Source: Hyphomicrobiales bacterium
Lineage (GTDB): Bacteria > Pseudomonadota > Alphaproteobacteria > Rhizobiales > Beijerinckiaceae
Direction: 5' to 3'
Length of the DNA stretch: 60,042 bases
Assembly: GCA_026400535.1 (NCBI GenBank)
Contig: JAPLOU010000081.1
Span: forward strand, 1 to 60,042
Shown piece by piece: positions 24,800-33,529 of this stretch. The notes under the pieces were generated by a model that saw only the letters and a program-made list of their open reading frames with translations, ran no database searches and was not told the origin of the DNA. Both the position numbers and the translations under genes were made by a program. How positions within the stretch are numbered: position 1 is the stretch's first letter; each line of letters starts with the position of its first letter.

Positions 24800-25432
24800 T
24801 TATCTGTTCACCGGGCTATCCTTGTCGAACAGATAGGCCACGGCGTCCTTGATCTGCTCTTCGGTCAGGAAGCCGGTATGGCCGAAGCGCGGCATGGTCG
24901 AACAGGCGAGCTGAGACTGGGCATTGTAGATCTTGGCAAATGTGGCTTTCGCTTCCTCGGGCTTGAAGTCCTTCAGTTTGCCGTATTCGAGCAGGCTTGG
25001 TCCCAAAGTGCCGTAGCTCAGCTCCTGTCTCGAGAGCTGGTGGCAGGCATAGCAGTTGCCGCCGCGATAGGTGTCGGGCTGATCAGAGAACTGCCCACCG
25101 GAGCCGCGCTGGGCAACCTGCTGGCCTTTCTTCCAGTCACCAAGCACCTTTCCATCCGCCGGAAACTTCACGGCGGCGAGTTCCCGCGCGGTGATGGCTT
25201 TGGCTTGCGCATCGGTCGGCTGGTTGTTGGTGACAGAGCAGATCTTCTGGGTCTCGTCCTGGGTGTTCCGCTGCCTCCAGGCATCCGGAACCTTGGCCCA
25301 AAGCGATGCCACATAGCGATCCACTGTTGCGGCATCGACCTGAGGCTGCTGGGCCTGTACGGGCGATGCAAATGCCAGAATCGCGAGGGATGCAAGGCCG
25401 GTGAGGGTTTCACGCACTGTTTTCATGGTCAT
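24800..25432 (-). CDS. soxX: SoxX, c-type cytochrome of the SoxAX complex
   Basis: The 210-residue protein has a signal peptide ending near VQAQQ and one haem site, NCYACHQL (C127, C130, H131). The flanking GSGGQFSDQPDTYRGG and GPSLLEYGKL, and the late CSTMPRFGH that supplies the distal methionine, are SoxX signatures. With SoxA it oxidatively couples thiosulfate to the SoxY cysteine. The start follows GAGGGGAC, which lies at the end of soxA; a second ATG two codons on is equally well placed. It lies 6 bp after soxA, so the order is soxA-soxX. Confidence 0.92.
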   Translation of the reverse strand: MTMKTVRETLTGLASLAILAFASPVQAQQPQVDAATVDRYVASLWAKVPDAWRQRNTQDETQKICSVTNNQPTDAQAKAITARELAAVKFPADGKVLGDWKKGQQVAQRGSGGQFSDQPDTYRGGNCYACHQLSRQELSYGTLGPSLLEYGKLKDFKPEEAKATFAKIYNAQSQLACSTMPRFGHTGFLTEEQIKDAVAYLFDKDSPVNR

Positions 25433-25438
25433 GTCCCC

Positions 25439-26257
25439 TCAGCGCTTGATCGACGGCACGTTGATTTCGCCGCCTTCCGCCATCTTGGCCATGTAGACCG
25501 ACAGCGCCGTAATGCCATCGGATGCGTATTCCGGCACGGGATGGCGCATCTGGCGATAGCAGTCCCACAGCCGGTGCTGCATGGTTCGGGTCTGGCTCTG
25601 GCTGACACGATAGGTTGGCCATGAGCCCATGGTCTCACGCGCATCCTTTGTGGGCTTCGAGAAATCTGGCAGTCCCTGAAGCCTGATGCGTGAGCCCGGC
25701 ACAGCGTGGCAGGTCGAGCACGAGAAATCGAGTTGCCCGGCCCGCCTGACAAAAAGAGCCTCGCCGGCAGCCAGCATTTCCTTTTCCTTGGGATGGTTGA
25801 GTTGAGGTTCGTACTTCATCCCGTTCGACTTGTTGGCAATGAAGGCGACAAGCCCTTCCATGTCTGATTCGCGACCCGGGGCTCCAAAACGCCTCGCCAC
25901 GACATCCTTCGTGTCAAGCCCCTGGACCTTGTCCATGCACCAGAGCAGCCGCTGCTCGAGATCCATGACGCGGTCGGAATCGGCAAAATAGCGGGGAAGC
26001 TTGGCGTAGGCACCTTCGAGCTTGCCAGGCCCCTCGCCCAGATCGCATGTTTCAAGGCTGGCGTTCTTGGTCCCGCGGGCGAGCGACCACAGCTGCTCGC
26101 CGCGATCAACCGCCAGATAGCCGGGATTGGCCATCGGATCATTGATCATCGCGCGGTAGCGCTCGATTTCCTTCTCGCTGTCGATCTGAGCGTTCTGTGC
26201 TGATGCACCGACGGCAAAGGTCAGCACCATCGCCGTTGCCGCAATCAATCCCTTCAT
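25439..26257 (-). CDS. soxA: SoxA, L-cysteine S-thiosulfotransferase subunit (mono-haem type)
   Basis: The protein has 272 residues with a signal peptide ending at GASAQ. There is one CXXCH, FSCSTCH (C180, C183, H184). The N-terminal haem of the di-haem class is absent; C71 and C107 are placed to form the disulfide seen instead. The active-site cysteine, normally a persulfidated haem ligand, is C233 in [10 protein letters not shown]. The ATG at 26257 has an ideal GGAGGAGG upstream; an in-frame extension to 27112 is antisense to soxYZ and is not real. soxA and soxX run opposite to soxYZBCD from a shared 156-bp promoter region. Confidence 0.94.
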   Translation of the reverse strand: MKGLIAATAMVLTFAVGASAQNAQIDSEKEIERYRAMINDPMANPGYLAVDRGEQLWSLARGTKNASLETCDLGEGPGKLEGAYAKLPRYFADSDRVMDLEQRLLWCMDKVQGLDTKDVVARRFGAPGRESDMEGLVAFIANKSNGMKYEPQLNHPKEKEMLAAGEALFVRRAGQLDFSCSTCHAVPGSRIRLQGLPDFSKPTKDARETMGSWPTYRVSQSQTRTMQHRLWDCYRQMRHPVPEYASDGITALSVYMAKMAEGGEINVPSIKR

Positions 26258-26413
26258 GGTTTTCCTCCTCCCCAGAGGCTGCCAGGGTTGACCCCGGCCC
26301 TTGCTTGCTGTCACCAGAATGCGCTTGACATTCATGAAACTACATATGACGATAATTGCCATACTGCGTGAAAAACATGCATTGTCAACAAGCGACAAAA
26401 GGGAGGCAAGGCG

Positions 26414-26878
26414 ATGGTTTCGGATTGGACGAATGGCATGTCGCGACGGCAAGCCATTCAGGTTTCGTTCGCTGCAGCCGCTATCTTGATGGCTCCGCGT
26501 CTTGCCCAGGCGTCGCCTGCCAAGGTGCAGGAAGAGCTCAAGAAGCTGTTTGGCGACAAGAAGCCGACCGAGGGCAAGATCAGGATCGATGCTCCCCAGA
26601 TCGCCGAGAACGGCCTGGTTGTGCCGATCACAGTCGACGTTGAGAGCCCGATGACAGACGCCAATTACGTGAAGAGCCTTCATCTGTTCGCGGACGGCAA
26701 CCCCCAGCCTGGTGTCGTGAGCTTCAAGTTCACGCCTGCGAGTGGCAAGGCTACTGCCACCACCCGCATGCGGCTTGCGCAGACGCAGAACATCGTCTGT
26801 GTGGCGCAGATGTCGGACGGTACGTTGCACACGGCAAGCGCCGAAGTGAAGGTCACCATCGGCGGCTGCGGCGGCTGA
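26414..26878 (+). CDS. soxY: SoxY, sulfur-carrier subunit
   Basis: The protein has 154 residues. A Tat-type signal ([17 protein letters not shown]) is followed by the SoxY immunoglobulin-like domain and the hallmark C-terminal swinging arm GGCGG, whose cysteine (residue 152) carries the sulfur substrate. The start at 26414 has GGGAGG 6-8 bases upstream; a second ATG at 26438 would also leave the signal intact. SoxY pairs with SoxZ, encoded 16 bp downstream. Confidence 0.95.
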   Translation: MVSDWTNGMSRRQAIQVSFAAAAILMAPRLAQASPAKVQEELKKLFGDKKPTEGKIRIDAPQIAENGLVVPITVDVESPMTDANYVKSLHLFADGNPQPGVVSFKFTPASGKATATTRMRLAQTQNIVCVAQMSDGTLHTASAEVKVTIGGCGG

Positions 26879-26894
26879 GCGCGAGGAGAGACAC

Positions 26895-27224
26895 ATGAGC
26901 ACGAAGCCAACCCCCCGCGTCCGTCTTCCGGCCAATGCCAAGAAAGACGAGATCATCGAGATCAAGACACTGATCAGCCACGAGATGGAATCCGGCCAGC
27001 GCAGAGACGCAGCTGGCAACGTCATCCCGCGCAAGATCATCAACAAGGTCACCGCTGCCTTCAATGGCAAGGTGTTTTTTGAAGCGGATTGGCACCCGGC
27101 CATCTCCGCCAATCCCTATCAGGCATTCTTCTACAAGGCGTCTGAATCGGGCGAGTTCACCTTCACCTGGAAGGATGACGATGGTTCCGAATACGTCGCA
27201 AAGAACAAGCTTACGGTCGCCTGA
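26895..27224 (+). CDS. soxZ: SoxZ, partner of sulfur carrier SoxY
   Basis: The 109-residue protein without signal peptide is exported with SoxY by Tat. The sequence [29 protein letters not shown] and the end [13 protein letters not shown] are standard SoxZ. It starts 16 bp after soxY with GAGGAGAG upstream. Confidence 0.96.
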   Translation: MSTKPTPRVRLPANAKKDEIIEIKTLISHEMESGQRRDAAGNVIPRKIINKVTAAFNGKVFFEADWHPAISANPYQAFFYKASESGEFTFTWKDDDGSEYVAKNKLTVA

Positions 27225-27287
27225 GGCGATAGTCTGAGGAAACAAGAGAGCGGGTCCCTACGGGTTGCTCGCCTTGGGACGGACACA

Positions 27288-28985
27288 ATGATCAGCCGCA
27301 GAGAGTTTCTGCAGGCCGCGGGGGCGCTTGCGTCGATCACGGCTGCTTCCGGCTTCGGCTCCCTCGGGGAGGCTCTGGCTCAACAGCGCCTCACCGAGGC
27401 GGAGCTGCTGCGCTTTGAGCCGACCGGCACTGTCACGTTGATCCATGTGGCGGATATCCACGCCCAGCTGGTGCCCGTCTATTTCCGCGAACCCTCGATC
27501 AATCTGGGGGTTGGCGAGGTCAAGGGACTTGTGCCGCACATCTCGGGCAAGGCGTTTCTCGCCCACTACAACATCCCGGCTGGCTCGCAGATGGCCTATG
27601 CGCTTTCCAGCGAGGATTTCGGCACACTGGCGAAAACCTATGGCCGGATGGGCGGGCTTGACCGTGTGGCAACCGTGATCAAGGCAATCCGTGCGGAACG
27701 CGGCGAAAATCGCTGCCTGCTGCTCGACTGCGGTGACACCTGGACCAATTCTTGGACATCGCTTCAGACAAAGGCGCAGGACATCGTCGACTGCATGAAC
27801 CTGCTGAAGCCGGACGCCATGACCGGCCATTGGGAGTTCACGCTCGGGGCGGAGCGCGTCGAGGAGATCATCAAGACCCTGCCATTCCCCTTCCTCGCCC
27901 AGAACATTCGCGACAACGAGTTCGAGGAGAAGGTCTTCGAACCGAGGCAGATGTTCGAGCGTGGCGGGGTCAAGGTTGCCGTCATCGGTCAGGCCTATCC
28001 CTACACGCCGATCGCCAATCCGCGCTGGATGATGCCGAAATGGGTTTTCGGGATCCGCGAGGACGAGGTTCAGAAGCAGGTGGACGAGGCGCGGGCGGAT
28101 GGTGCTGAGCTCGTCGTGCTGATGTCGCATAACGGCTTCGACATCGACCGCAAGATGGCCAGCCGCGTGAGGGGCATCGATGTCATCCTGACAGCCCACA
28201 CCCATGACGCATTGCCCGAGGTCGTGCAGGTCGGCAAGACCTTGCTCGTCGCCACCGGGGCCTGCGGCAAGTTCGTGTCGCGACTTGATCTTGATGTGCA
28301 GGGCAAGGAGGTCAAGGGCTTCCGATATCGGCTGATCCCGATCTTCTCCGATGCGATCACGCCTGATGCCGAAATGGCAGCGATGATCAAGACGCATCGC
28401 GCGCCTTATGAGAAAGATTTATCGAGGGTTCTGGCGAAGACGGAAGGCGTTCTGTATCGGCGCGGCAACTTCCAGGGCTCGCTCGATGATGTCTTCACCG
28501 ATGCCATCCTTGAGGTGCGGGATGCCGAGATCGCCCTCTCGCCCGGCGTGCGCTGGGGCACCAGCCTGATCCCCGGCCAGGACATCACCTTTGAAGATGT
28601 CACGAATGCCGGCGCCATGACCTATGCCAATTGCTACCGCACCAGCATGAAGGGATCGATGCTGAAGACGATCCTCGAAGACATCTGCGACAATATCTTC
28701 AATCCTGATCCCTATTATCAGGGTGGGGGCGACATGGTGCGCACTGGCGGCATGGGCTTCACGGTTAACCCCTTCGGGACCGCCGGCAACCGCATCTCCA
28801 ACCTGACATTCCTGAAGACGGGCCAAGCGATCGAGGCGAGCCGCGACTACACGGTTGCCGGTTGGGCCTCGATCAATCAGGACACGCAGGGCCCGCCAAT
28901 CTGGGACGTCGTCAGCCAGTTTCTGACCGCCCGCAAAGTGGTGACACCACGTCCACTGGATGCCGTGAAGGTCTTCGGTGGATGA
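27288..28985 (+). CDS. soxB: SoxB, sulfate thiol esterase
   Basis: The protein has 565 residues. Tat signal ISRREFLQAAGALASI, then the 5'-nucleotidase-like metallophosphoesterase domain with LIHVADIHAQL, LLDCGDTW, MTGHWEFTLG and LMSHNGFD supplying the di-manganese ligands, then the C-terminal 5'-nucleotidase domain (NFQGSLDDVFTDAIL, then GGGDMVRTGGM). SoxB hydrolyses the terminal sulfone of SoxY-cysteine-S-sulfate to release sulfate. Full length for the family. Confidence 0.96.
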   Translation: MISRREFLQAAGALASITAASGFGSLGEALAQQRLTEAELLRFEPTGTVTLIHVADIHAQLVPVYFREPSINLGVGEVKGLVPHISGKAFLAHYNIPAGSQMAYALSSEDFGTLAKTYGRMGGLDRVATVIKAIRAERGENRCLLLDCGDTWTNSWTSLQTKAQDIVDCMNLLKPDAMTGHWEFTLGAERVEEIIKTLPFPFLAQNIRDNEFEEKVFEPRQMFERGGVKVAVIGQAYPYTPIANPRWMMPKWVFGIREDEVQKQVDEARADGAELVVLMSHNGFDIDRKMASRVRGIDVILTAHTHDALPEVVQVGKTLLVATGACGKFVSRLDLDVQGKEVKGFRYRLIPIFSDAITPDAEMAAMIKTHRAPYEKDLSRVLAKTEGVLYRRGNFQGSLDDVFTDAILEVRDAEIALSPGVRWGTSLIPGQDITFEDVTNAGAMTYANCYRTSMKGSMLKTILEDICDNIFNPDPYYQGGGDMVRTGGMGFTVNPFGTAGNRISNLTFLKTGQAIEASRDYTVAGWASINQDTQGPPIWDVVSQFLTARKVVTPRPLDAVKVFGG

Positions 28986-29006
28986 CCGACCGTGTGAGAG
29001 CAAGCC

Positions 29007-30296
29007 ATGACAAGCAAGTTTGACGACTCGGCGCAAAGATCCCGGCGCGCCTTCCTGCGCGGCGCAGCGGCGACTGGCGCGACTGCAGCCCTGGCGACCA
29101 AAGCTGCCGCCCAGGCGGCTGCGCCCGGCAAGCCAGACCCGCTGATCACCGATATTCAGGACTGGAACCGCACGCTTGGCCCCGGCGTCGATGCAGCCCC
29201 CTATGGCAAGCCATCGCCGTTCGAGAAGCACGTGGTCCGCCGCAATGTGCCCTGGCTCACGGCAGATGCGATCTCATCGATCAACTTCACGCCACTGCAC
29301 GAACTCGACGGCGTGATCACACCGAATGGTGTGTGCTTCGAACGGCATCATTCCGGTGTCGCCGAGATCGATCCCACCAAGCACCGCCTGATGATCAACG
29401 GGCTGGTCGACAAGCCGCTGATCTTCACCATGGACGATCTGAAGCGCATGCCGGGGCGGATCAACCGACCATACTTCCTTGAATGCGCTGCAAATGGCGG
29501 CATGGAGTGGCGCGGCGCGCAGCTGAATGGCTGCCAGTTCACCCACGGCATGATCCATAACGTCTGGTACACCGGGATCCCGCTGAAGACGCTGCTCGAT
29601 GAGGCCGGCGTCAAGGCCAGCGGCAAGTGGATCATGCCGGAAGGAGCTGATTCTGCTGCCATGACACGCTCGATCCCGATCGAGAAGGCCATGCAGGACT
29701 GCATCGTTGCCTGGGGCATGAACGGCGAGGCCTTGCGCGCCGAGCAGGGCTATCCGTTGCGCATCGTGGTGCCGGGCTGGGAGGGCAATATGTGGGTCAA
29801 GTGGCTCCGGCGGATTGAGGTCGGCGATCAGCCCTGGCACCACCGCGAGGAGACATCGAAGTACACCGATCTTCTGGCCGACGGACGGTCACGCCGCTTC
29901 ACATGGATCATGGATGCGAAATCGGTTGTGACAAACCCATCGCCGCAGGCACCCTTGCGTCACAAGGGTCCGAATGTCCTGACCGGGCTTGCCTGGTCCG
30001 GGCGTGGATCCATCCGCCGGGTCGATGTCTCGGTCGATGGTGGCCGCAACTGGCAGACGGCGCGGATCGATGGTCCGGTCAGTCCACTGTCGCTCACCCG
30101 GTTCTATATCGACTTCGACTGGGATGGGCGCGAACTCCTGATCCAGTCGCGTGCCATGGACAATACCGGCTATGTCCAGCCGACCAAGGACGAGCTCCGC
30201 AAGGTGCGTGGCACCAACTCCATCTACCACAACAACGGCATCCAGACCTGGTTGGTTCGTGGCAACGGCGAGACGGAAAATGTCGAGATTTCGTAA
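29007..30296 (+). CDS. soxC: SoxC, molybdenum subunit of sulfane dehydrogenase
   Basis: The protein has 429 residues. Tat signal SRRAFLRGAAATGATAALA. It belongs to the sulfite-oxidase family: the Mo-ligating cysteine is in RPYFLECAANGGMEW, and the dimerisation domain follows (NVLTGLAWSGRGSIRRVDVSVDGGRNWQTA). With SoxD it oxidises the SoxY-bound sulfane sulfur by six electrons. Its 3' end overlaps the soxD start by 17 bp. Confidence 0.95.
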   Translation: MTSKFDDSAQRSRRAFLRGAAATGATAALATKAAAQAAAPGKPDPLITDIQDWNRTLGPGVDAAPYGKPSPFEKHVVRRNVPWLTADAISSINFTPLHELDGVITPNGVCFERHHSGVAEIDPTKHRLMINGLVDKPLIFTMDDLKRMPGRINRPYFLECAANGGMEWRGAQLNGCQFTHGMIHNVWYTGIPLKTLLDEAGVKASGKWIMPEGADSAAMTRSIPIEKAMQDCIVAWGMNGEALRAEQGYPLRIVVPGWEGNMWVKWLRRIEVGDQPWHHREETSKYTDLLADGRSRRFTWIMDAKSVVTNPSPQAPLRHKGPNVLTGLAWSGRGSIRRVDVSVDGGRNWQTARIDGPVSPLSLTRFYIDFDWDGRELLIQSRAMDNTGYVQPTKDELRKVRGTNSIYHNNGIQTWLVRGNGETENVEIS

Positions 30297-31002
30297 TCTG
30301 TTGCTGGCCGCCACGGGCGTCGCGGCCCTGGGCGCGATCCCGGTCGCCACACAGGCGCAGCAAACCCAGCGCCCTCAGGCCCAGAGCCAGGCTCAGGCCA
30401 TGCAGCCGGCAGCGAAGAAAACAGGGCTTGGTCGCATCGCCCACCCTGACGAGGTGAAGGCGTGGGACACGGATGTCCGGCCCGATGGCCATGGTCTTCC
30501 ACCCGGCAGTGGCAGCGTGAAGGCCGGCGAAGAACTCTACCAGACCCAATGCGCGGCTTGCCACGGCGAGTTCGGCGAGAGCGCAGGGCGATGGCCGATG
30601 CTGGCCGGCGGGGCTGGCTCACTGAACCGCGAACAGCCTGAAAAGACCATCGGCTCGTTCTGGCCCTATGCCTCTACGGCGTTCGACTACATCAAGCGGG
30701 CGATGCCCTATGGCAATTCCCGCTCCCTGAGCGATGATGAGGTTTACGCCATCACGGCCTATGTCCTGTTCCTGAATGACCTCGTCAAGGAAGACTTCAC
30801 GTTGTCGAAGGAGAACTTCCTGACCGTGAAACTGCCGAACCAGGGCACCTTCTACGATGATGATCGCGAGACAACCGAGCGCAGCTTCTGGAAGAAGGAG
30901 CCCTGCATGAAAAATTGCAAGGCTGAGCCAGCCAAGATCACAGGCCGCGCACGCATGCTGGACGTGACACCGGACAGCAAGACTGGACCGAAGGTTGACT
31001 GA
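30280..31002 (+). CDS. soxD: SoxD-like c-type cytochrome (short, mono-haem)
   Basis: The protein has 240 residues with a signal peptide (to about 27) followed by a Gln/Ala-rich linker. One haem site, QCAACHGEFGE (C91, C94, H95); MPYGNSRSLSDDEVYAITAYVLFLNDLV gives the methionine and C-terminal helix. Classical SoxD is about 380 residues with two haems; this one lacks the second haem domain. A C-terminal EPCMKNCKAEP adds a cysteine pair of unknown role. The ATG lies inside the soxC 3' end, and the stop overlaps the next ATG (TGATG), coupling it to a small cytochrome. Confidence 0.87.
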   Translation: MSRFRNLLLAATGVAALGAIPVATQAQQTQRPQAQSQAQAMQPAAKKTGLGRIAHPDEVKAWDTDVRPDGHGLPPGSGSVKAGEELYQTQCAACHGEFGESAGRWPMLAGGAGSLNREQPEKTIGSFWPYASTAFDYIKRAMPYGNSRSLSDDEVYAITAYVLFLNDLVKEDFTLSKENFLTVKLPNQGTFYDDDRETTERSFWKKEPCMKNCKAEPAKITGRARMLDVTPDSKTGPKVD

Positions 31003-31334
31003 TGCAACGCCTGTCCTTTGGATTTGCACTTGCCAGCCTCGTCTCGGCCACCTTGCTTGCTTTCAGCGCTGCCGTAGCTGGTGTGTCCGGTGATCGCGAA
31101 CTAGGACAATATCTGTCGTCCGAATGCGTGACCTGCCACCTGCTCTCCGGAAAGGTCGTCGGTGGGGTTCCTGCGATTGTCGGTGTCGATGCCGCCAGCT
31201 TCGTCGCCGTGATGAACAGCTACAAGAAAAAGGAACGCGACAATCAGGTGATGCAGGTGATCGCTGCGAAGTTCAACGATGAGGAAATCGCCGCACTGGC
31301 GGTCTATTTCGAGAGTGTAAAGCCGAAACGCTGA
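31002..31334 (+). CDS. Small mono-haem cytochrome c, FccA-like
   Basis: The protein has 110 residues: signal peptide (about 1-27) and haem site ECVTCHLL (C42, C45, H46). The pattern GVPAIVGVDAASFVAVMNSYKKKERDNQVMQVIAAKFNDEEIAALAVYF resembles the single-haem cytochrome half of flavocytochrome c sulfide dehydrogenase. It is coupled to soxD (TGATG) and lies 294 bp upstream of fccB. It could be the FccA partner of FccB, or a stand-in for the missing second haem of SoxD; the sequence fits FccA better. Confidence 0.8.
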   Translation: MQRLSFGFALASLVSATLLAFSAAVAGVSGDRELGQYLSSECVTCHLLSGKVVGGVPAIVGVDAASFVAVMNSYKKKERDNQVMQVIAAKFNDEEIAALAVYFESVKPKR

Positions 31335-31628
31335 CACTCGCGAAGGGGGAGGCGATGGGGGACGACCTGTAAGGATGAGGCCATGGTGCCCCAACGTTTC
31401 CAGTGCGTGCGGGATGTCGCGAAGAACGGGCTGCAGGTCTTTGTCTGTGACATCACGTTCGAGCGGCTCAAACGCGACCGGTCGAAGACGAGGAAGGGTG
31501 ACTGCTTGAGTTGCGTGCCCTCTGGGGTCGCCACAGTGGCGGCTCCACAGACGAAATGATACGCCTATCTCAAGGTGGGCTGACACAAGCAATGTCACCC
31601 ACATAACAGGGTCTCGGGAGGACTGAAA
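31335..31628. other. 294-bp gap between FccA-like and FccB genes
   Basis: The gap is far longer than the other spaces in this operon. Frames of 50-75 codons are open on both strands, but none shows a known motif, and there is no clear terminator. An internal promoter for fccB or a decayed insertion are both possible. Confidence 0.4.
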
Positions 31629-32900
31629 ATGGCGAACAGAAGGCAGTTTTTGGTGGGTGGAGGCGCGGCCTTCGCATCGCTCGGGCTGGTGGCGCCCGCC
31701 ATCGCCCAGGGCGCGAAGCCGCGCGTGGTGGTGATCGGCGGTGGAGCAGGCGGTGCCACCGCGGCTCGCTACATCGCCAAGGACAGCGAGGGCAAGATCG
31801 CGGTCACTCTGGTTGAGGAGAACGCCAACTACCAGACCTGCTTCCACTCGAACCTGTTCCTGGGTGGCTTCCGGGACTATGCCTCGATCCAGCACAGTTA
31901 CGGCAACCTGCCCAAGCAAGGCGTCAATGTCATGCGCGCCCGCGCGACGGTCATTGATCGCGACAAGAAGGAAGTTGTTCTGTCGAATGGACAGCGACTG
32001 CCCTATGACCGCTGCGTCGTCTCGCCTGGCATCGATCTGCGCTACGACTCGGTGCCCGGATGGTCGAAGGCCGCGGAAGACGCAATGCCGCATGCCTGGA
32101 AGCCGGGAGCACAGACGCGGCTCCTGAGGCGCCGGCTCGACGCGGTCCCGAACGGTGGCAATATCATCATGATCGCGCCGCCCAATCCCTTTCGCTGCCC
32201 GCCCGGCCCCTACGAGCGTGTCTCGATGATGGCCCATGCCCTCAAGCGGACGGGGCGGACGAGGTCGAAGATCTTCGTCATTGACCCGAAGGAAAGCTTC
32301 TCGAAGCAGGGTCTTTTCCAGGAAGGCTGGGAGAAGCACTACGCCGGTCTCGTCGAATGGCTTGGCCCCAAGATTCACGATGGCATCAAGTCGGTCGATC
32401 CGAAAACGAACACGGTGGTCACCGGCTTCGAGACCTATCGGAACGCCGCTCTGGTCAATGTCATACCGGCGCAATGGGCCGGAGCCATCGCCCGTGACTC
32501 CAAGCTCGCCAATGACGCAGGCTACTGCCCGATCAAGCCCGAGAGCATGCAATCGACGATGGACCCGAACATCTACGTTCTGGGGGACTCAGCCATCGCC
32601 GGCGACATGCCTAAATCGGCCTTCTCCGCCAACAGCCAGGCCAAGGTAGCAGCGAACGCGATCCGTGGAGAACTGACCGGTTCACGCGTCTTCCCGGCGC
32701 GCTACACCAATACCTGCTGGAGCCTCATAGAGACCGACGACACCGTGAAAGTAGGCGGAACATTCGAGCCTAAGGACGGCAAGATCGCCTCTGTGACGCC
32801 GTTCATCTCGAAGACCGGCGAGCCGGCCGACTTGCGCAAGCAGACACAGGCCGAGAACATGGGCTGGTATGCCGGCATCATCGCAGACATGTTCGGCTGA
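31629..32900 (+). CDS. fccB: FccB/SoxF flavoprotein, sulfide dehydrogenase
   Basis: The protein has 423 residues. Tat signal ANRRQFLVGGGAAFASLGL, then the Rossmann FAD site VVVIGGGAGGATAARYIA. Conserved cysteines at YQTCFHSN, PFRCPPGPYER and DAGYCPI; the last two supply the redox-active disulfide that takes sulfide. YVLGDSAIAGDMPKSAFSANSQAKVAANAI is the second FAD-binding motif, and the C-terminus has the FCSD dimerisation region (NTCWSLIETDDTVKVGG). It oxidises sulfide to sulfur in the periplasm. GGGAGGA precedes the ATG. Confidence 0.93.
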   Translation: MANRRQFLVGGGAAFASLGLVAPAIAQGAKPRVVVIGGGAGGATAARYIAKDSEGKIAVTLVEENANYQTCFHSNLFLGGFRDYASIQHSYGNLPKQGVNVMRARATVIDRDKKEVVLSNGQRLPYDRCVVSPGIDLRYDSVPGWSKAAEDAMPHAWKPGAQTRLLRRRLDAVPNGGNIIMIAPPNPFRCPPGPYERVSMMAHALKRTGRTRSKIFVIDPKESFSKQGLFQEGWEKHYAGLVEWLGPKIHDGIKSVDPKTNTVVTGFETYRNAALVNVIPAQWAGAIARDSKLANDAGYCPIKPESMQSTMDPNIYVLGDSAIAGDMPKSAFSANSQAKVAANAIRGELTGSRVFPARYTNTCWSLIETDDTVKVGGTFEPKDGKIASVTPFISKTGEPADLRKQTQAENMGWYAGIIADMFG

Positions 32901-32967
32901 CCCCATGCCAACAAGGGCCGCGCAACACGGGCGCGGCCCCCTCCTTTCCGCAAATAGGAACCAGAGA

Positions 32968-33357
32968 ATGAAGACTGCAATTTTGGGCCTTGTGGCCGCT
33001 GCCCTCGTCTTCGCCGCGGATGTCGCGCAGGCTCAGGATGCCGAAGCCGGGCAACGCGTATTCGCCCAATGCCGTGCGTGCCATCAGGTCGGCGAGAACG
33101 CCAGGAATGGCGTTGGCCCGCACCTCAATGGGCTATTCCAGCGCAAGACCGGTGAAGTCGCAGGCTACTCATACAGCGAAGCCAACAAGAAGGCTTCTGC
33201 TGAGTGGAACGATGAATTCTTCACAAAGTATATCGCAGATCCGAGGGGCGTCATGCCCGGTACCAAGATGGTCTATGCCGGCCTCAAGAACGAGAAACAG
33301 GTGAAGGACCTGATCGCTTTCCTCAAACAGCATGGTCCAGACGGCAAGAAGCCCTGA
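32968..33357 (+). CDS. Class I cytochrome c (c2/c550-like electron carrier)
   Basis: The protein has 129 residues. Signal peptide (about 1-22); haem site QCRACHQVGENARNGVGPHLNGL (C35, C38, H39); axial methionine in MPGTKMVYAGLKN. This is the soluble c2/c550 type. Its place at the end of the sox-fcc operon suggests it accepts electrons from SoxAX, SoxCD or FccAB and passes them to an oxidase. Confidence 0.9.
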   Translation: MKTAILGLVAAALVFAADVAQAQDAEAGQRVFAQCRACHQVGENARNGVGPHLNGLFQRKTGEVAGYSYSEANKKASAEWNDEFFTKYIADPRGVMPGTKMVYAGLKNEKQVKDLIAFLKQHGPDGKKP

Positions 33358-33437
33358 CGAAGTGGCGCTGCGAGCTATCGCCCAAAGTTGGTGACGGCCT
33401 GGGTGGTCAGGCGGCGGCGGTGCCGGGCTGACGCGGT

Positions 33438-33522
33438 CGCTGGCAAGGCCGGTGTCCATCCGCGTCCGCCGATCCAGCGACAAAGCCTGAGCTGCGCGCA
33501 CTGGCATTGTTGCACCAAAGCC
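33438..33522 (+). mobile_element. IS5-family 3'-end remnant (left copy)
   Basis: These 85 bp are about 92 percent identical (78 of 85 by eye) to the reverse complement of 50158-50242. They encode the transposase C-terminus (GKAGVHPRPPIQRQ in one frame) and end in TGCACCAAAGCC, the complement of the GGCTTTGGTGCA terminus seen at the right copy. Nothing of the element remains to the left. The outer end faces the sugar island. Confidence 0.78.
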
Positions 33523-33529
33523 ACCAACA

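Noticed and set aside
25439..27112. An upstream extension of soxA by about 285 codons.
   Set aside because: It lies antisense to soxY and soxZ; the signal peptide and strong ribosome site place the start at 26257.
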